A DNA stretch of 33,086 nucleotides, taken from positions 1 to 33,086 of the forward strand of contig JAUNSM010000006.1 of the NCBI GenBank assembly GCA_030539215.1, read 5' to 3'. Below the pieces are notes generated by a model. The model had not been told where the DNA came from. It saw only the letters and a list, made by a program, of their open reading frames with translations, and did no database searches. This document shows positions 8,770 through 18,367 of this stretch, piece after piece. This DNA comes from Clostridia bacterium. GTDB lineage: Bacteria; Bacillota; Clostridia; TANB77; CAG-508. The number at the start of each line of letters is the position of its first letter. Within the stretch, counting starts at the first letter, position 1. Made by a program: the position numbers and the translations under genes.

Positions 8770-10086
8770 TTACTGTTGCAATTTCCCAATTAAATCATAA
8801 TTTTTTGTTTCTGTTATTGTACAATCTATAAATTCTCCTATAAGATTATCTTTAGAATTTTTTATTATTACTACACCATCTGTTTCAGGTATATCCATAT
8901 AACTTCTTCCTACATAAAATTTTTTATCAAATGTAATATTTTCTATTAAAATTTTATATTTTTTTCCTGTATATGATTTTAAATTCTTTTTTGAGACTTC
9001 TTTTGCAATATTCATAATTAAATTATATCTTTTCTTTTTAGTATTATGATGAATTTGCTCTTTCAATTTTGCAGCTGGAGTACCATCTTCTTTTGAATAT
9101 ATAAATACTCCTAATTTATTAAAATAGCCTTTTTTTACAAAATCATATAATTCTAAAAAGTCTTCGTTTGTTTCTCCAGGAAATCCTACAATAAGCGAGG
9201 TTCTTAAAATAGCATCTGGTATTTCGGCTTTAATATTTTTAATTAACGCTTCTATTTTACTTCCAGTAATATTTCTATTCATCCTTTTTAATACTTTATC
9301 TGATATATGTTGAATTGGTATATCAAAATAATTACATATTTTATCATTATTTTTTACTGTTTGTATTAATTCGTTTGTTATGTTTTCTGGATATGCATAT
9401 AAAAACCTAATCCATTCAAATCCGTCTATTTTGCACAATTTATTTAATAATTCACTTAATTTTGCTTCTCCATATAAATCTTCACCATATTTTGTTGTAT
9501 CTTGAGCAATTACTATAATTTCTTTTATTCCCTTTTTGCTTAACTCTTCAGCTTCTTTTAAAATATCCTCTATTGGTCTACTTATATATGGTCCTCTTAT
9601 ATATGGTATAGCACAATATGTACATCTATTACTACAACCCTCTGCAATTTTTAGATATGCTATTTTATCTCCTGTTGATATTACTCTATCCATATAACAT
9701 AATTTATTATATTTATTACTAATTTTATTCTCTTTAATTAATAATTGTGATATTTTATCCCAAAATTTATTATATTCGTCTATTGTTATAAATAAATCCA
9801 CTTCTGGTATAGCTTTTTTTAGCTCTTTATCATATCTTTGTACTAAACATCCCATTACTACTAAATACTTACAAGCTTCATTTTGTTTATATTGTGCCAT
9901 TTCTAGTATTGTGTCAATTGCTTCTTGCTTTGCTGATTCAATAAATCCACATGTATTAATTATAATTATTTCTGCTTTTTTTACATCATGTACAATCTCA
10001 AAATTATTGTTTTTAAATAGCCCTATTGCCATTTCTGTATCAATTAAATTTTTAGAACACCCTAACGATACAAATCCTACCTTCAT
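8770..10086 (-). CDS. rimO: Ribosomal protein S12 methylthiotransferase RimO
   Basis: RimO adds a methylthio group to an Asp of ribosomal protein S12. The N-terminal MTTase domain has three cluster-binding Cys (residues 10, 46, 80). The radical-SAM domain has CSNRCTYC (Cys151, 155, 158). A TRAM domain occupies the last 65 or so residues. The start MKVGFVSLGCSKNLIDTE is characteristic of RimO rather than MiaB. Length is 438, normal for the family. An AAGGAG site precedes the ATG at 10086. It begins 15 bases after the RNase G stop, so pth, RNase G and rimO look like one operon. The single CGG in the gene is out of phase (GAC|GGA). Confidence 0.93.
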   Translation of the reverse strand: MKVGFVSLGCSKNLIDTEMAIGLFKNNNFEIVHDVKKAEIIIINTCGFIESAKQEAIDTILEMAQYKQNEACKYLVVMGCLVQRYDKELKKAIPEVDLFITIDEYNKFWDKISQLLIKENKISNKYNKLCYMDRVISTGDKIAYLKIAEGCSNRCTYCAIPYIRGPYISRPIEDILKEAEELSKKGIKEIIVIAQDTTKYGEDLYGEAKLSELLNKLCKIDGFEWIRFLYAYPENITNELIQTVKNNDKICNYFDIPIQHISDKVLKRMNRNITGSKIEALIKNIKAEIPDAILRTSLIVGFPGETNEDFLELYDFVKKGYFNKLGVFIYSKEDGTPAAKLKEQIHHNTKKKRYNLIMNIAKEVSKKNLKSYTGKKYKILIENITFDKKFYVGRSYMDIPETDGVVIIKNSKDNLIGEFIDCTITETKNYDLIGKLQQ

Positions 10087-10101
10087 TGTTTCTCCTTTTT
10101 A

Positions 10102-11298
10102 TTAATTCCCACTATTACATATATTTTTTCTTGTCATTTCTAGTAAATTCAATTTTGTAAAACCAAGTATTTGTGATTTTGTTCTATCTTTTTTTAAATT
10201 TTCTTCTAATATTTGTATAATTTCAAATTTATCCTTTTCTTCATACATATCAATATAGTCAATTATTACTATTCCACCTATATCTCTTAATCTTAATTGT
10301 TTTGCTATTTCTATTGTTGCTTCTTTATTTACTTTAAATACTGTTTGCTCTAAATTTTTGCTTCCTACATACTTTCCTGTATTAACATCAATTGCAGTTA
10401 ATGCTTCTGTTCTATCTATTGTAATAAATCCTCCACATTTAAGCCATATTTTTCTGTTTTCTATTTTTTTTAATTGTTCTTTGAGTGAATACATTTCTAA
10501 TAAATTTTCATTTTCCTTTAATTCTAAATTTATATTATTATGAATATTCATACTTTTTAATATATCATTTACATCTTTATATGATTTTTTATCATTAACT
10601 AAAACTTTATTTAAATCTTTGTCTATTCTATCAATTAATGTTTTTCTAATCACAACTTTATTGTCATATATTAATTTTGGTTTATTTAAGTTATATTGAT
10701 CATATTCTAATTTTATTTTTTTCCACTTTTTTATTAAATTTTGCAAATCTGTTTTTAATATTTTTTCTTCTATGTTTTCACTTGATGTTCTTATAATAGC
10801 CCCTATATTATTTGGTAATATGCTTTTTACAATACTAATTAATCTATTTCTTTCTTCTTCATTTTCTATTCTTTGTGATATTGTAACAAAATTTGTGTTA
10901 GGCATAAGAACAACAAATCTACCTGGTAAGTTTATATGTGTAGAGACTCTTGCTCCTTTGCTTTGGGTCTCGTCTCTTTTAACTTGTACTAATATTTTTG
11001 AGTCTGTTTTTACAATATCTTTTATATTGCAATTCTTAATAATGTTTAATGCACTATTTTTAGTTTCGTCTTGTTTTGGTAATAAATCTTTTAATCTTAT
11101 AAATGTATTTCTTTTATTACCAATATCTATAAATGCGCATTGCATTCCTTTTAATACATCCTTAACTTTTCCACAATATATATTTCCCTCTATTCTATGG
11201 CGATTTTCATTTTCTTCATGTTTTTCTACTAATATTCCATTTTCCACTAGCATTATATTTGTTTTTTCTTGCTGTTTGGTTATTATAAGTTCTAACAT
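10102..11298 (-). CDS. rng: RNase E/G family endoribonuclease
   Basis: A 398-residue RNase G-type protein, acting in rRNA and mRNA processing. The N-terminal S1 domain contains GNIYCGKVKDVLKGMQCAFI. The catalytic DNase I-like region has GGFITIDRTEALTAIDVNTG and later GGIVIIDYIDM, carrying the two metal-binding Asp positions of the family. The C-terminus ends just after LEMTRKN, at the Zn-link region, so it is shorter than E. coli RNase G (489 residues) and lacks most of the small domain. No frame break explains this; many Firmicutes proteins stop near here. An AAAGGAG site precedes the ATG at 11298. It is followed by rimO. Confidence 0.88.
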   Translation of the reverse strand: MLELIITKQQEKTNIMLVENGILVEKHEENENRHRIEGNIYCGKVKDVLKGMQCAFIDIGNKRNTFIRLKDLLPKQDETKNSALNIIKNCNIKDIVKTDSKILVQVKRDETQSKGARVSTHINLPGRFVVLMPNTNFVTISQRIENEEERNRLISIVKSILPNNIGAIIRTSSENIEEKILKTDLQNLIKKWKKIKLEYDQYNLNKPKLIYDNKVVIRKTLIDRIDKDLNKVLVNDKKSYKDVNDILKSMNIHNNINLELKENENLLEMYSLKEQLKKIENRKIWLKCGGFITIDRTEALTAIDVNTGKYVGSKNLEQTVFKVNKEATIEIAKQLRLRDIGGIVIIDYIDMYEEKDKFEIIQILEENLKKDRTKSQILGFTKLNLLEMTRKNICNSGN

Positions 11299-11309
11299 TT
11301 ATATCTCCT

Positions 11310-11867
11310 TTAATTAAATTTATTCATTGCACTATCAATTCCGTTTTCTAATATTTCTATTACACTTTTTTCAGCTTTTTGTATACTCTTATTTAATATT
11401 TCTCTTTCTTCTATTGGAATATTACCTGTCACATAATTTATTATATCCTCTTTGATTGCAGGTGTTCCAATTCCTATTCGTACTCTTGTAAAACTTTCAG
11501 TTTTCAAATTTTCTATTACAGATTTCATACCATTATGTGTTCCTGCCCCACCTTTGGACTTAAGTCTTATATCTCCTATGTCTAAATCTATATCATCATA
11601 AATAATTATAATTTCTTTGTTTGAAATTTTATAATATTTTTTAAATTTTATAATACTTTCTCCACTTAAATTCATATATGTTTGTGGTTTTACTAAAATG
11701 ACTTTTTTCCCTTTTATTTCTCCCATTCCATATAAAGCATCAAATTTATTTTTTGATACTTTTATATCAAATTCTTTTGATATCTCATTAATTACATCAA
11801 ATCCCATATTATGTCTTGTATTTGCATAATTCTCTTCTGGATTTCCAAGTCCTACCACTAAATACAT
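11310..11867 (-). CDS. pth: Peptidyl-tRNA hydrolase
   Basis: Pth frees tRNA from prematurely released peptidyl-tRNA. The start VVGLGNPEENYANTRHNMGF carries the family signature with catalytic His19. Other landmarks are KPQTYMNLSGES, IIYDDIDLDIGDIRLKSKGG and GTHNGMKS. Length is 185, standard. The ATG at 11867 has an AAGAGGT site, and a SigA-type promoter lies 34 bases upstream of it. It is the first gene of the pth-rng-rimO group, 11 bases before RNase G. An out-of-phase CGG (AAC|GGA) near the C-terminus does not disturb the frame. Confidence 0.95.
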   Translation of the reverse strand: MYLVVGLGNPEENYANTRHNMGFDVINEISKEFDIKVSKNKFDALYGMGEIKGKKVILVKPQTYMNLSGESIIKFKKYYKISNKEIIIIYDDIDLDIGDIRLKSKGGAGTHNGMKSVIENLKTESFTRVRIGIGTPAIKEDIINYVTGNIPIEEREILNKSIQKAEKSVIEILENGIDSAMNKFN

Positions 11868-11900
11868 ATTAACCTCTTATCTATTAAAATTAACAATGAT

Positions 11901-11929
11901 ACTATATCATAATTATCGATTTTTAGCAA
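11901..11929 (-). promoter_or_regulatory. SigA-type promoter of pth
   Basis: On the reverse strand, TTGCTA (11929-11924) and TATAGT (11906-11901) are 17 bases apart. The transcript would start near 11894, about 27 bases before the pth ATG. Confidence 0.55.
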
Positions 11930-11954
11930 TATTTCAGAATAAATGGACTAAATG

Positions 11955-11994
11955 AAAAAGATAACTTAAAAAATATTTTCAAGTTATCCTTTTT
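11955..11994 (-). terminator. Terminator after divIVA
   Basis: The arms GATAACTT and AAGTTATC (11960-11967 and 11981-11988), flanked by A and T runs on both sides, make a hairpin usable in either direction. It sits between the divIVA stop and the pth promoter, so it most likely ends the sepF-divIVA transcript. Confidence 0.65.
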
Positions 11995-12031
11995 GTTTTT
12001 ATTATTTTAATATTGTACTAAACATAACATA

Positions 12032-12481
12032 TTAATCTTGATTAATATCTTTTAGTAATTCTAATTGTGATATTAAAAGTGATTCCATTTTTGCTTTATA
12101 AATATCAAATTGTTTTTTTATATCTTCTAATTCTTTTTGTTTTAAAAGTATTTGTGAATTTAATTCATCTACTGAACTCTTTGCATTATATTCTGCTTCT
12201 TTTATTATTTGTTCTGCTTGTTGCTTTGCAACTAATGTAATTTCATCTGCTGTTTTTTGTGCCATTACAAGTGTGTTTTGAAGCGTACCTTCTATATTTC
12301 TATATTTTACTACATTAGTGTCTAATTCTTCTTTTTGCTCTTTTAATTCAGTATTTTCTTTATATAATTTTCCATATTCTAATGTTAGTTCGTCTAAAAA
12401 ATCATCTACTTCATTCACATTATATCCATTCATCATTTGCTTACCAAATCGTTTGTTTTCAATATCTAAGGGTGTAATCAT
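12032..12481 (-). CDS. divIVA: DivIVA-domain cell division/polarity protein
   Basis: A DivIVA/GpsB-like coiled-coil protein, which binds curved membrane at poles and septa. The N-terminal module is MITPLDIENKRFGKQMMNGY, then NVNEVDDFLDEL, the typical membrane-binding pattern. A long coiled coil runs from about residue 35 to 145. The frame is open to an ATG at 12493, but GGAGG lies between the two ATGs, so 12481 is the likely start (149 residues). It follows sepF with 24 bases between. The sepF-divIVA pair is typical of Firmicutes division clusters. Confidence 0.9.
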   Translation of the reverse strand: MITPLDIENKRFGKQMMNGYNVNEVDDFLDELTLEYGKLYKENTELKEQKEELDTNVVKYRNIEGTLQNTLVMAQKTADEITLVAKQQAEQIIKEAEYNAKSSVDELNSQILLKQKELEDIKKQFDIYKAKMESLLISQLELLKDINQD

Positions 12482-12505
12482 TTTAACCTCCATTCAATTT
12501 AGATT

Positions 12506-12991
12506 TTAGTTGTTTCTAAGCCATGAAACAGATAATTTGCTTTTAATTTCTTCTCTTGCTAAATCACTTGCTATTTCATAATTTACTGGTGCAACTAAAA
12601 ATATTGCATTTGATACTTTTTGAATATGTCCATCTAATGCATGTACTGCTCCACTTATAAAATCAACTATACGCCTTGCAACATCTTTATTTACATATTC
12701 TAAATTTACAATTACTGATTTTTTTTCTTTTAAGTAATTACATATTTCTTCAGATTGCTCAAAACATGTAGGTTGTGTAATAACCATTCTAACTTGTTGT
12801 GGACTAGGCATATTTACTATTTTATTTTTTTTGCCAAAAAAACCTTTTTCTTCTGGTTCCTCTTCTATATTTGTTTCTTTATCATAATTATATGTATAAA
12901 CATTATCACTATCGTTTTCAATTGTTTCTTCTCCTGATGCTGTTTCTATTCCTAAAAAATCCCATACTTTGTTCATAATTGCACCTGCCAT
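12506..12991 (-). CDS. sepF: SepF cell division protein
   Basis: SepF tethers and aligns FtsZ filaments at the division membrane. The N-terminal MAGAIMNKVWDFLGIE is the amphipathic membrane helix. A variable acidic linker with EEEPEEKGFFGKKNK follows. The C-terminal SepF domain contains KKSVIVNLEYVNKDVARRI, then DFISGAVHALDGHIQKV. Length is 161, within the usual range. An AGGAGG site precedes the ATG at 12991, and a consensus promoter lies at 13037-13065. It is co-oriented with divIVA directly downstream. Confidence 0.95.
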   Translation of the reverse strand: MAGAIMNKVWDFLGIETASGEETIENDSDNVYTYNYDKETNIEEEPEEKGFFGKKNKIVNMPSPQQVRMVITQPTCFEQSEEICNYLKEKKSVIVNLEYVNKDVARRIVDFISGAVHALDGHIQKVSNAIFLVAPVNYEIASDLAREEIKSKLSVSWLRNN

Positions 12992-13036
12992 TTAATATAA
13001 CCTCCTAAAATTTTTCATTTGCATTTTCTTACTATT

Positions 13037-13065
13037 AGTATCTAACTTTTTTATCTTGTTGTCAA
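13037..13065 (-). promoter_or_regulatory. SigA-type promoter of sepF-divIVA
   Basis: On the reverse strand, a perfect TTGACA (13065-13060) and GATACT (13042-13037) are separated by 17 bases. Transcription would start near 13030, about 40 bases before the sepF ATG. Confidence 0.7.
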
Positions 13066-13118
13066 TACCTTTTATGATTGTAATAAAATTTTAATCTTGA
13101 TGTCACACTTTTGTAATA

Positions 13119-14381
13119 TTATTCTATGATTTCTAAATTAGGATTAACAACTATTTCATCATATATAGATATTTTTTTCATTAAATATATTTCATCACTA
13201 TTGTATCCTAAAGTTTTTAAGTCACTATCATCATAATTACTTACTATGCAATAATTTTTAGTTTCTTTTAAAATTTGCACTAGTATTTTATTATAATATC
13301 CTCCTCTGCTTCTTATTACATAGCTCAATCCATTATCATAAGCAATAGCTGATTTTGGTATTTTTAATCCCTTAAAATCCCACCATATTACATCAAATGA
13401 TATTTTTCTATAATCTATCAATTTTTCTACACAATCACATATTTTAAATATTATTAAAACAGATTTATCATCTTGTTTTACTATGTGTTCTATTGTAGCA
13501 TAAACTTCATCTTGAGTTGATAATCTCAATTTAACCTTCTGCTCTATTGTTGCTTCTCTTGCTTGTTCTGATTCCATAATGGTTGCAATATAACATTCAT
13601 AATTATTAATAACTTTACCCAGTTGATTACTAGTTGTAATAATTTGTCCAGTTTTTAAATTAAGACTATTAAAAAAATCTTTATTTAAAGTGTCAAAATT
13701 ATTTGGTGTTAATACTTCCTCAAGATTATCTATTCTATATGATATTACTCCACTAATTGGAGCTTTTATATATTCAGAGTTTTGTTTTAATTTTAATTGA
13801 TAATTGTCTCTTTCTACAATTAAATTATTAATGTATGAACCTGCTTGGCTTAATTCTCCAGCTATCTTTGACTTTTTTGTAATATATGTATCTATATCCT
13901 TTTTATATTCTGCAATCTCTTGTATATTATTTTTTGATTTTAATCCATCTATCTTGTTTTCAATTTGATTTTGAATTGCTTTAATATCTCCAGAAAACAA
14001 ATCATTTTGACCTAACATTGCTTCTTGTATTTTATTATTCAATTCATCAATTTTAGCAGTTATATTTTCTTCATCACTACTACTATATCGAAATATTGAT
14101 TCTCCTTTCGCTACTTTTTCTGCCTCTGATTTTATTTGTACTATATCATTTTCATTGTTATTACCTTTTACAAGCTTCTCATCTCTTATTATATAACCTA
14201 TTACACTTTCTTCTTCAGATATTCTTCCATTTTCTACAACACATATATCTGTAGGTACTATTACTAATTTAATTGTTGTATAAAAAGCATATATTATTAC
14301 AGCAATAATAAAAGTTAATAAAAGAATATTAATAATTTTGTTTTTTTTGCTTGCTAATTTTTTAGATTTTTTTTTTGCCAA
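13119..14381 (-). CDS. HlyD-like membrane adaptor protein
   Basis: A 420-residue protein with a Lys-rich start, one membrane helix (about residues 17-38) and a large extracytoplasmic part. It resembles membrane-fusion (HlyD/CusB-like) adaptors, with a short barrel-sandwich segment (GYIIRDEKLVKG), a long coiled-coil hairpin at about residues 105-195, then IKAPISGVISYRIDNLEEVL and beta-barrel-like repeats. In Clostridia such proteins often sit next to sepF, and their role is unknown. No ABC transporter is adjacent. The ATG at 14381 has an AGGAGG site. It starts 23 bases after miaA ends, so it probably shares the mutL-miaA transcript. Confidence 0.7.
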   Translation of the reverse strand: MAKKKSKKLASKKNKIINILLLTFIIAVIIYAFYTTIKLVIVPTDICVVENGRISEEESVIGYIIRDEKLVKGNNNENDIVQIKSEAEKVAKGESIFRYSSSDEENITAKIDELNNKIQEAMLGQNDLFSGDIKAIQNQIENKIDGLKSKNNIQEIAEYKKDIDTYITKKSKIAGELSQAGSYINNLIVERDNYQLKLKQNSEYIKAPISGVISYRIDNLEEVLTPNNFDTLNKDFFNSLNLKTGQIITTSNQLGKVINNYECYIATIMESEQAREATIEQKVKLRLSTQDEVYATIEHIVKQDDKSVLIIFKICDCVEKLIDYRKISFDVIWWDFKGLKIPKSAIAYDNGLSYVIRSRGGYYNKILVQILKETKNYCIVSNYDDSDLKTLGYNSDEIYLMKKISIYDEIVVNPNLEIIE

Positions 14382-14404
14382 TTATCATACCTCCTAATAT
14401 GTTT

Positions 14405-15333
14405 TTATTTATTAAAAATTTTTAAAAGGATTATATCTATATTCTTTTCTATATTTATATCTCCATCTAACCAATATGTCTCTTTGTTTTTCTTAAACCA
14501 TGTTATTTGCCTTTTAGCATATCTTCTAGTTTCCATTTTTAATTTGTCAGTCATTTGCTCTTTACTTAAATTTCCATTTAAATATTCTAAAATCTCTTTA
14601 TATCCGGAGTCCTTGCATTGCTGTTGGAAATTGATTATACTTTTTTGACATTGTCTCTACTTCTTGTATTAATCCATTTTGTAACATATCATCTACTCTT
14701 TTATTTATTCTATCATATAGTATTTGTCTATTCATATTAATAGCAAATATTTTAAAATTGTATTTTACTCCTTTTTTTCTAGATTCTATATCTTGCTCAG
14801 TTTTTGTTTTACCTGTTTTATTATATATTTCTATTACCCTTATAATTCTTTTTTTGTCATTCTTGCTTATTTTTTCCATTGCTTGTGGGTCTATTTTTAG
14901 TGCCATTTTATATAATTCTTCTAATCCTTGCTTTTGAGCTATTTCATTTAATTTATTTCTATAATCTTCATCTATTTCTTCTTGTTCAAATTCTATACCA
15001 TATATAATAGAATTTATATATAATCCTGTGCCTCCACAAATTATTGGAATTTTTCCATTTTGTATTATTTTTTCTATACACTCTTCTGCTCTTTTTTTAT
15101 ATGCTGATACACTATATCTCTCATCAGGGTTTACAATATCTAACATATAGTGTTTTATTCCTTGCATTTCCTCTTTGGTAACTTTTGCTGTTCCTATATT
15201 CATTTCTTTATATATTTGCATAGAATCTGCAGAAATTATTTCTCCATTTATTTTTTTTGCAAGTTCTATTGCAAGTTTGGATTTTCCGCGACGCTGTTGG
15301 TCCAGCAATTACTATAACTGTTGGTTTACTCAT
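14405..15333 (-). CDS. miaA: tRNA dimethylallyltransferase MiaA, read through two CGG sites
   Basis: MiaA adds a dimethylallyl group to A37 of tRNAs that read U-starting codons. The true start is the ATG at 15333 with an AAGGAAG site. Residues 1-15 read MSKPTVIVIAGPTAS, then an in-frame CGG (15288-15286) interrupts the P-loop. Skipping the C gives GPTASGKSKLAIELAKK. The DSMQIYKEMNIGTAK and GGTGLYI motifs follow. At 14606-14604 a second in-frame CGG breaks AMQGL; skipping the C gives AMQGLGYKEI and a normal C-terminus ending at TAA 14407-14405. The length is 3n+2 and the merged protein has 308 residues, as usual for MiaA. Without both events there would be neither a P-loop nor the C-terminal domain. 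It is 19 bases after mutL, the classical mutL-miaA order. Confidence 0.92.
14603..14606 (-). other. CGGA site, decoded as Gly243 of MiaA
   Basis: In-frame CGG at 14606-14604 after CTC. A +1 shift gives GGA and restores the conserved QGLGYKE motif. The frame is the one set by the first CGGA site of the gene. Confidence 0.88.
15285..15288 (-). other. CGGA site, decoded as Gly16 of MiaA (P-loop)
   Basis: In-frame CGG at 15288-15286, codon 16, after GCG TCG. A +1 shift gives GGA AAA TCC, the essential GKS of the Walker A loop GPTASGKS. Confidence 0.92.
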
Positions 15334-15352
15334 TTTTACTTCCTTTTTTAAT

Positions 15353-17429
15353 TTATTTTCTGCTAAATTTACGTTCTATATCATATTTACTCATCTTTAT
15401 TGCAGTTGGTCTTCCATGAGGACATGTAAAAGGATTCTGTAATACTAATAATTGTTTCATTAAATTATCTACTTCTTCTTTATTTAAGTTCATTTTTGCT
15501 TTAACTGCAGCTTTACATGCAATTGTACTTATAAACTTATCTTGTTTTTCTTGTGTAGCTGTTATAGCTACTGTATCTATTTCGTCTAATATTTGTAAAA
15601 ACAATTCCTTTGTGTCTAATTCCATACATAATGATGGTACACCTATCAATCTAATTGTGTTATCTCCAAATTCTTCAAATATAAATCCAGCTTTTTTAAA
15701 TAATTCTGTATTTTCTTTTACTATTTCTTTTTCTTTATGAGATAGTGTAATTATATCTGGTAGTAACATTATTTGTGAATCTTTGCCTTGACTATTATAA
15801 AAATTTTTCTTCACTTTTTCATACATTATTCTTTCATGTGCTGCATGTTGGTCTATAATGTATATTTCATCTTTTATTTCAATTACTATATATGTAGAAA
15901 AGAAAACTCCTATATATTTGTAATTTGGAATATTGGTATATAAAGATTTATCTTCATATACAGAAACATTTTCTATTGAAGTTAAATCAATAGTATTACT
16001 TTTTTCATGTTCATGTTGTTGTTCATTTGTTTCTGGAAGTTTTCCAAAAGTTTTTACATACATTTCATCAAAATCTTCTTGAATCTTTTCATTTGACTTT
16101 ATTTTATTCTCCATTGTCTTTTGCATATCCAAAATGTTTGTCATGTTGTCAATTTGTTCTTCTGTTGGTATTTTGTATTCCTCTTTTTTTTCTAAAGTAA
16201 TATCCTCTTCTGTAATTTTATTCTTTTTATTAAATAATTCTTGTATAGCATTGTTTTTTTCACTTTGTGTAAACTCATCAATTTCTTCTGATTTCTCTTT
16301 TTTCTTAAAAATATTAATAAAGCTTGGCATTTTTATTGATTGAGTTTCAAAATCATTATTTTGTTGTGTGGTGTTTTCTATGTTAATATTTTCTTGTAAA
16401 TTTTCTTGCTCTATTGGTCTTTCTGATACCTTTACTAAATCTTCTTTTAAAAGACTATCTCTAATTGCATGATAAAGTGCTTTAAATATTTTTTGTTCTT
16501 CAGACCATCTTATCTCTAATTTGGTTGGATGAACGTTTACATCTATCTCTTTTGGATTAATACTTACATTTAAAACTAAAAACGCATATTTTCCAATTGT
16601 AAGTAATCCTTTAAATGCTTGCTCTGTTGCCGCTGATAATGTTTTATCTTTTATATATCTTTTGTTTACAAAAAATAATTGGTAGCTTCTATTGTTTCGT
16701 GCTATTTCTGGTTTACCAACTACTCCTTCTATTTTTATATCTTCATATTCATAATTTACATTAACAATTCCTTCTGCTACTTCTTTTCCATATATTGCAT
16801 AAATAACATCTTTTATATTTCCACTTCCTGTTGTTTGTATAATGGTTTTACCTCCATTTATTAATTTTATACAAATTTGTGGATTTGCCAAAGCTATTCT
16901 TGTAACTGCATCTTCTATATAACCAGTTTCTGTAAAATCCTTTTTTAAAAATTTATATCTTACTGGTGTATTAAAAAACAGATTGCTTACTGTAATTGTA
17001 GTTCCTATTTGAGAAGCAATTTCTTCTTGTTTTATTATTTTTCCACCTTCTACTATTATTATATTTCCATTATCACAATTTTCAGTTTTTGATATCATTT
17101 CTACATTTGCAATTGCTGCAATACTTGCTAAAGCCTCTCCTCTAAACCCCATTGATTTTACCGTTTCTAAATCTGATGCTTGTCTTATTTTACTTGTTGC
17201 ATGTCTTTCAAATGCAAACTCCATATCATCTTTAGATATTCCGAAATCCATTATCTATAATTCTAATTTTACTAATTCCACCATTTTGTATTTCTATTGT
17301 TATTTTATCTGCCCCTGCATCTATAGAGTTTTCTATCAATTCTTTTACTACTGAGGCTGGTCTTTCTATAACCTCTCCTGCAGCAATTTTGTTAATTGTT
17401 AATTCATCTAATAATACTATTTTCCCCAA
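15353..17429 (-). CDS. mutL: DNA mismatch repair protein MutL, read through a CGGA site
   Basis: MutL coordinates mismatch repair through an N-terminal GHKL ATPase and a C-terminal dimerisation/nicking domain. The TTG at 17429 follows an AAGGGGG site. Residues 1-62 include [20 protein letters not shown] and [11 protein letters not shown]. At 17243-17241 an in-frame CGG splits the ATP-lid motif; skipping the C gives DNGFGI, as in all GHKL ATPases. FRGEALASI and [16 protein letters not shown] follow. The C-terminal domain carries the endonuclease motif [12 protein letters not shown] plus ACKAAVKA and CPHGRPT, so this is a nicking-type MutL. The length is 3n+1 and the merged protein has 691 residues. 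Two further CGG-containing positions do not disturb the frame. No mutS is seen in the window. Confidence 0.94.
17240..17243 (-). other. CGGA site, decoded as Gly63 of MutL (ATP-binding motif)
   Basis: In-frame CGG at 17243-17241, codon 63, after TTT. A +1 shift gives GGA and restores the invariant DNGxGI motif of GHKL ATPases. Confidence 0.92.
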
Positions 17430-17442
17430 TTCTATTTCCCCC

Positions 17443-18345
17443 TTAACTTAGTGTTGCTCCTATTATTCCTGCATCATTTTTCAACTTTGCCATTACTACT
17501 TTTGGGATGTCCCCCTCATTAAAAAATTTGCCTTTTGTTAATAATTGATTTTCTAATTTTTTTAATAATATTTCTTCATAATAAGTAAAGCTTCCACCTA
17601 TTGATATCACTTGTGGTTCAAATATATTAATAAGATTAGCAATTCCTATACTTAAATAATCTATGTATGTATCTAATATTTGATTTAATTTTTTGTTTCC
17701 TTTATTTTGTAACATAAATTCTTTTATTTGTTTTCCACATATAGTATCTAAATTAAATTCTTCTTTTATTTTTTCCTTTAGTCTTTTCATTGATGTATAA
17801 ACTTCAAAACATCCTCTTCTGCCACAATTGCATTGTTTTCCATCTTTTTGTATTAACATATGACCAAATTCAAAACCTGAATATCTTTTAGGTTTCAAAA
17901 GTTGTCCATTTAAAAAAGCAGCTCCTCCTACTCCTGTACCAATTGTAAAAAATAATGCATCATCGTAATTTTTTAAAGAACCATATTTTTTTTCTGCTAT
18001 TGCAGCACATTTTGCATCATTTGCTAATTTTACTGGTATATCAAAATACTTTTTTATTTGTTCTGTTATATTAAAATTTTTTATTCCTAAATTTTCTGCT
18101 TTTATTACTATTCCATTAGATACAGTTCCTGGCATGGCTATTCCAATACTATCTATATCTTTTATTCGTAAATTTTTTTCTTTTATAATTTTTTCTATTA
18201 CTTCTATTATTGTTAATAATACCATATTAGACATGTCTTCTTCTTTTTTATTATAATCTTTTTCCTCTTTTGCTAAAATTTCTCCACTGTTATTTACTAT
18301 TCCTATTCCCACATGACTTCCGCCTATATCAATGCCTATTTTCAT
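17443..18345 (-). CDS. ROK-family sugar kinase (glucokinase-like)
   Basis: A 300-residue ROK kinase, probably phosphorylating glucose or a related hexose with ATP. The N-terminal phosphate loop is [32 protein letters not shown] carries the catalytic Asp. [17 protein letters not shown] and [20 protein letters not shown] lead into the ROK zinc motif with CNCGRRGC. There is no N-terminal helix-turn-helix, so it is an enzyme rather than a NagC-type repressor. The ATG at 18345 has an AGGGGG site. It sits between pilC (22 bases) and mutL (13 bases), so the pilus genes and the mutL-miaA genes may be co-transcribed through it. An out-of-phase CGG (GGC|GGA) in the phosphate loop is harmless. Confidence 0.88.
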   Translation of the reverse strand: MKIGIDIGGSHVGIGIVNNSGEILAKEEKDYNKKEEDMSNMVLLTIIEVIEKIIKEKNLRIKDIDSIGIAMPGTVSNGIVIKAENLGIKNFNITEQIKKYFDIPVKLANDAKCAAIAEKKYGSLKNYDDALFFTIGTGVGGAAFLNGQLLKPKRYSGFEFGHMLIQKDGKQCNCGRRGCFEVYTSMKRLKEKIKEEFNLDTICGKQIKEFMLQNKGNKKLNQILDTYIDYLSIGIANLINIFEPQVISIGGSFTYYEEILLKKLENQLLTKGKFFNEGDIPKVVMAKLKNDAGIIGATLS

Positions 18346-18367
18346 AACATGCCCCCTAATATTATAT

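Noticed and set aside
10102-11298. RNase G cut short by a hidden CGG site
   Set aside because: The end is a plain TAA with no CGG nearby, and shorter Firmicutes forms ending near MTRK are common.
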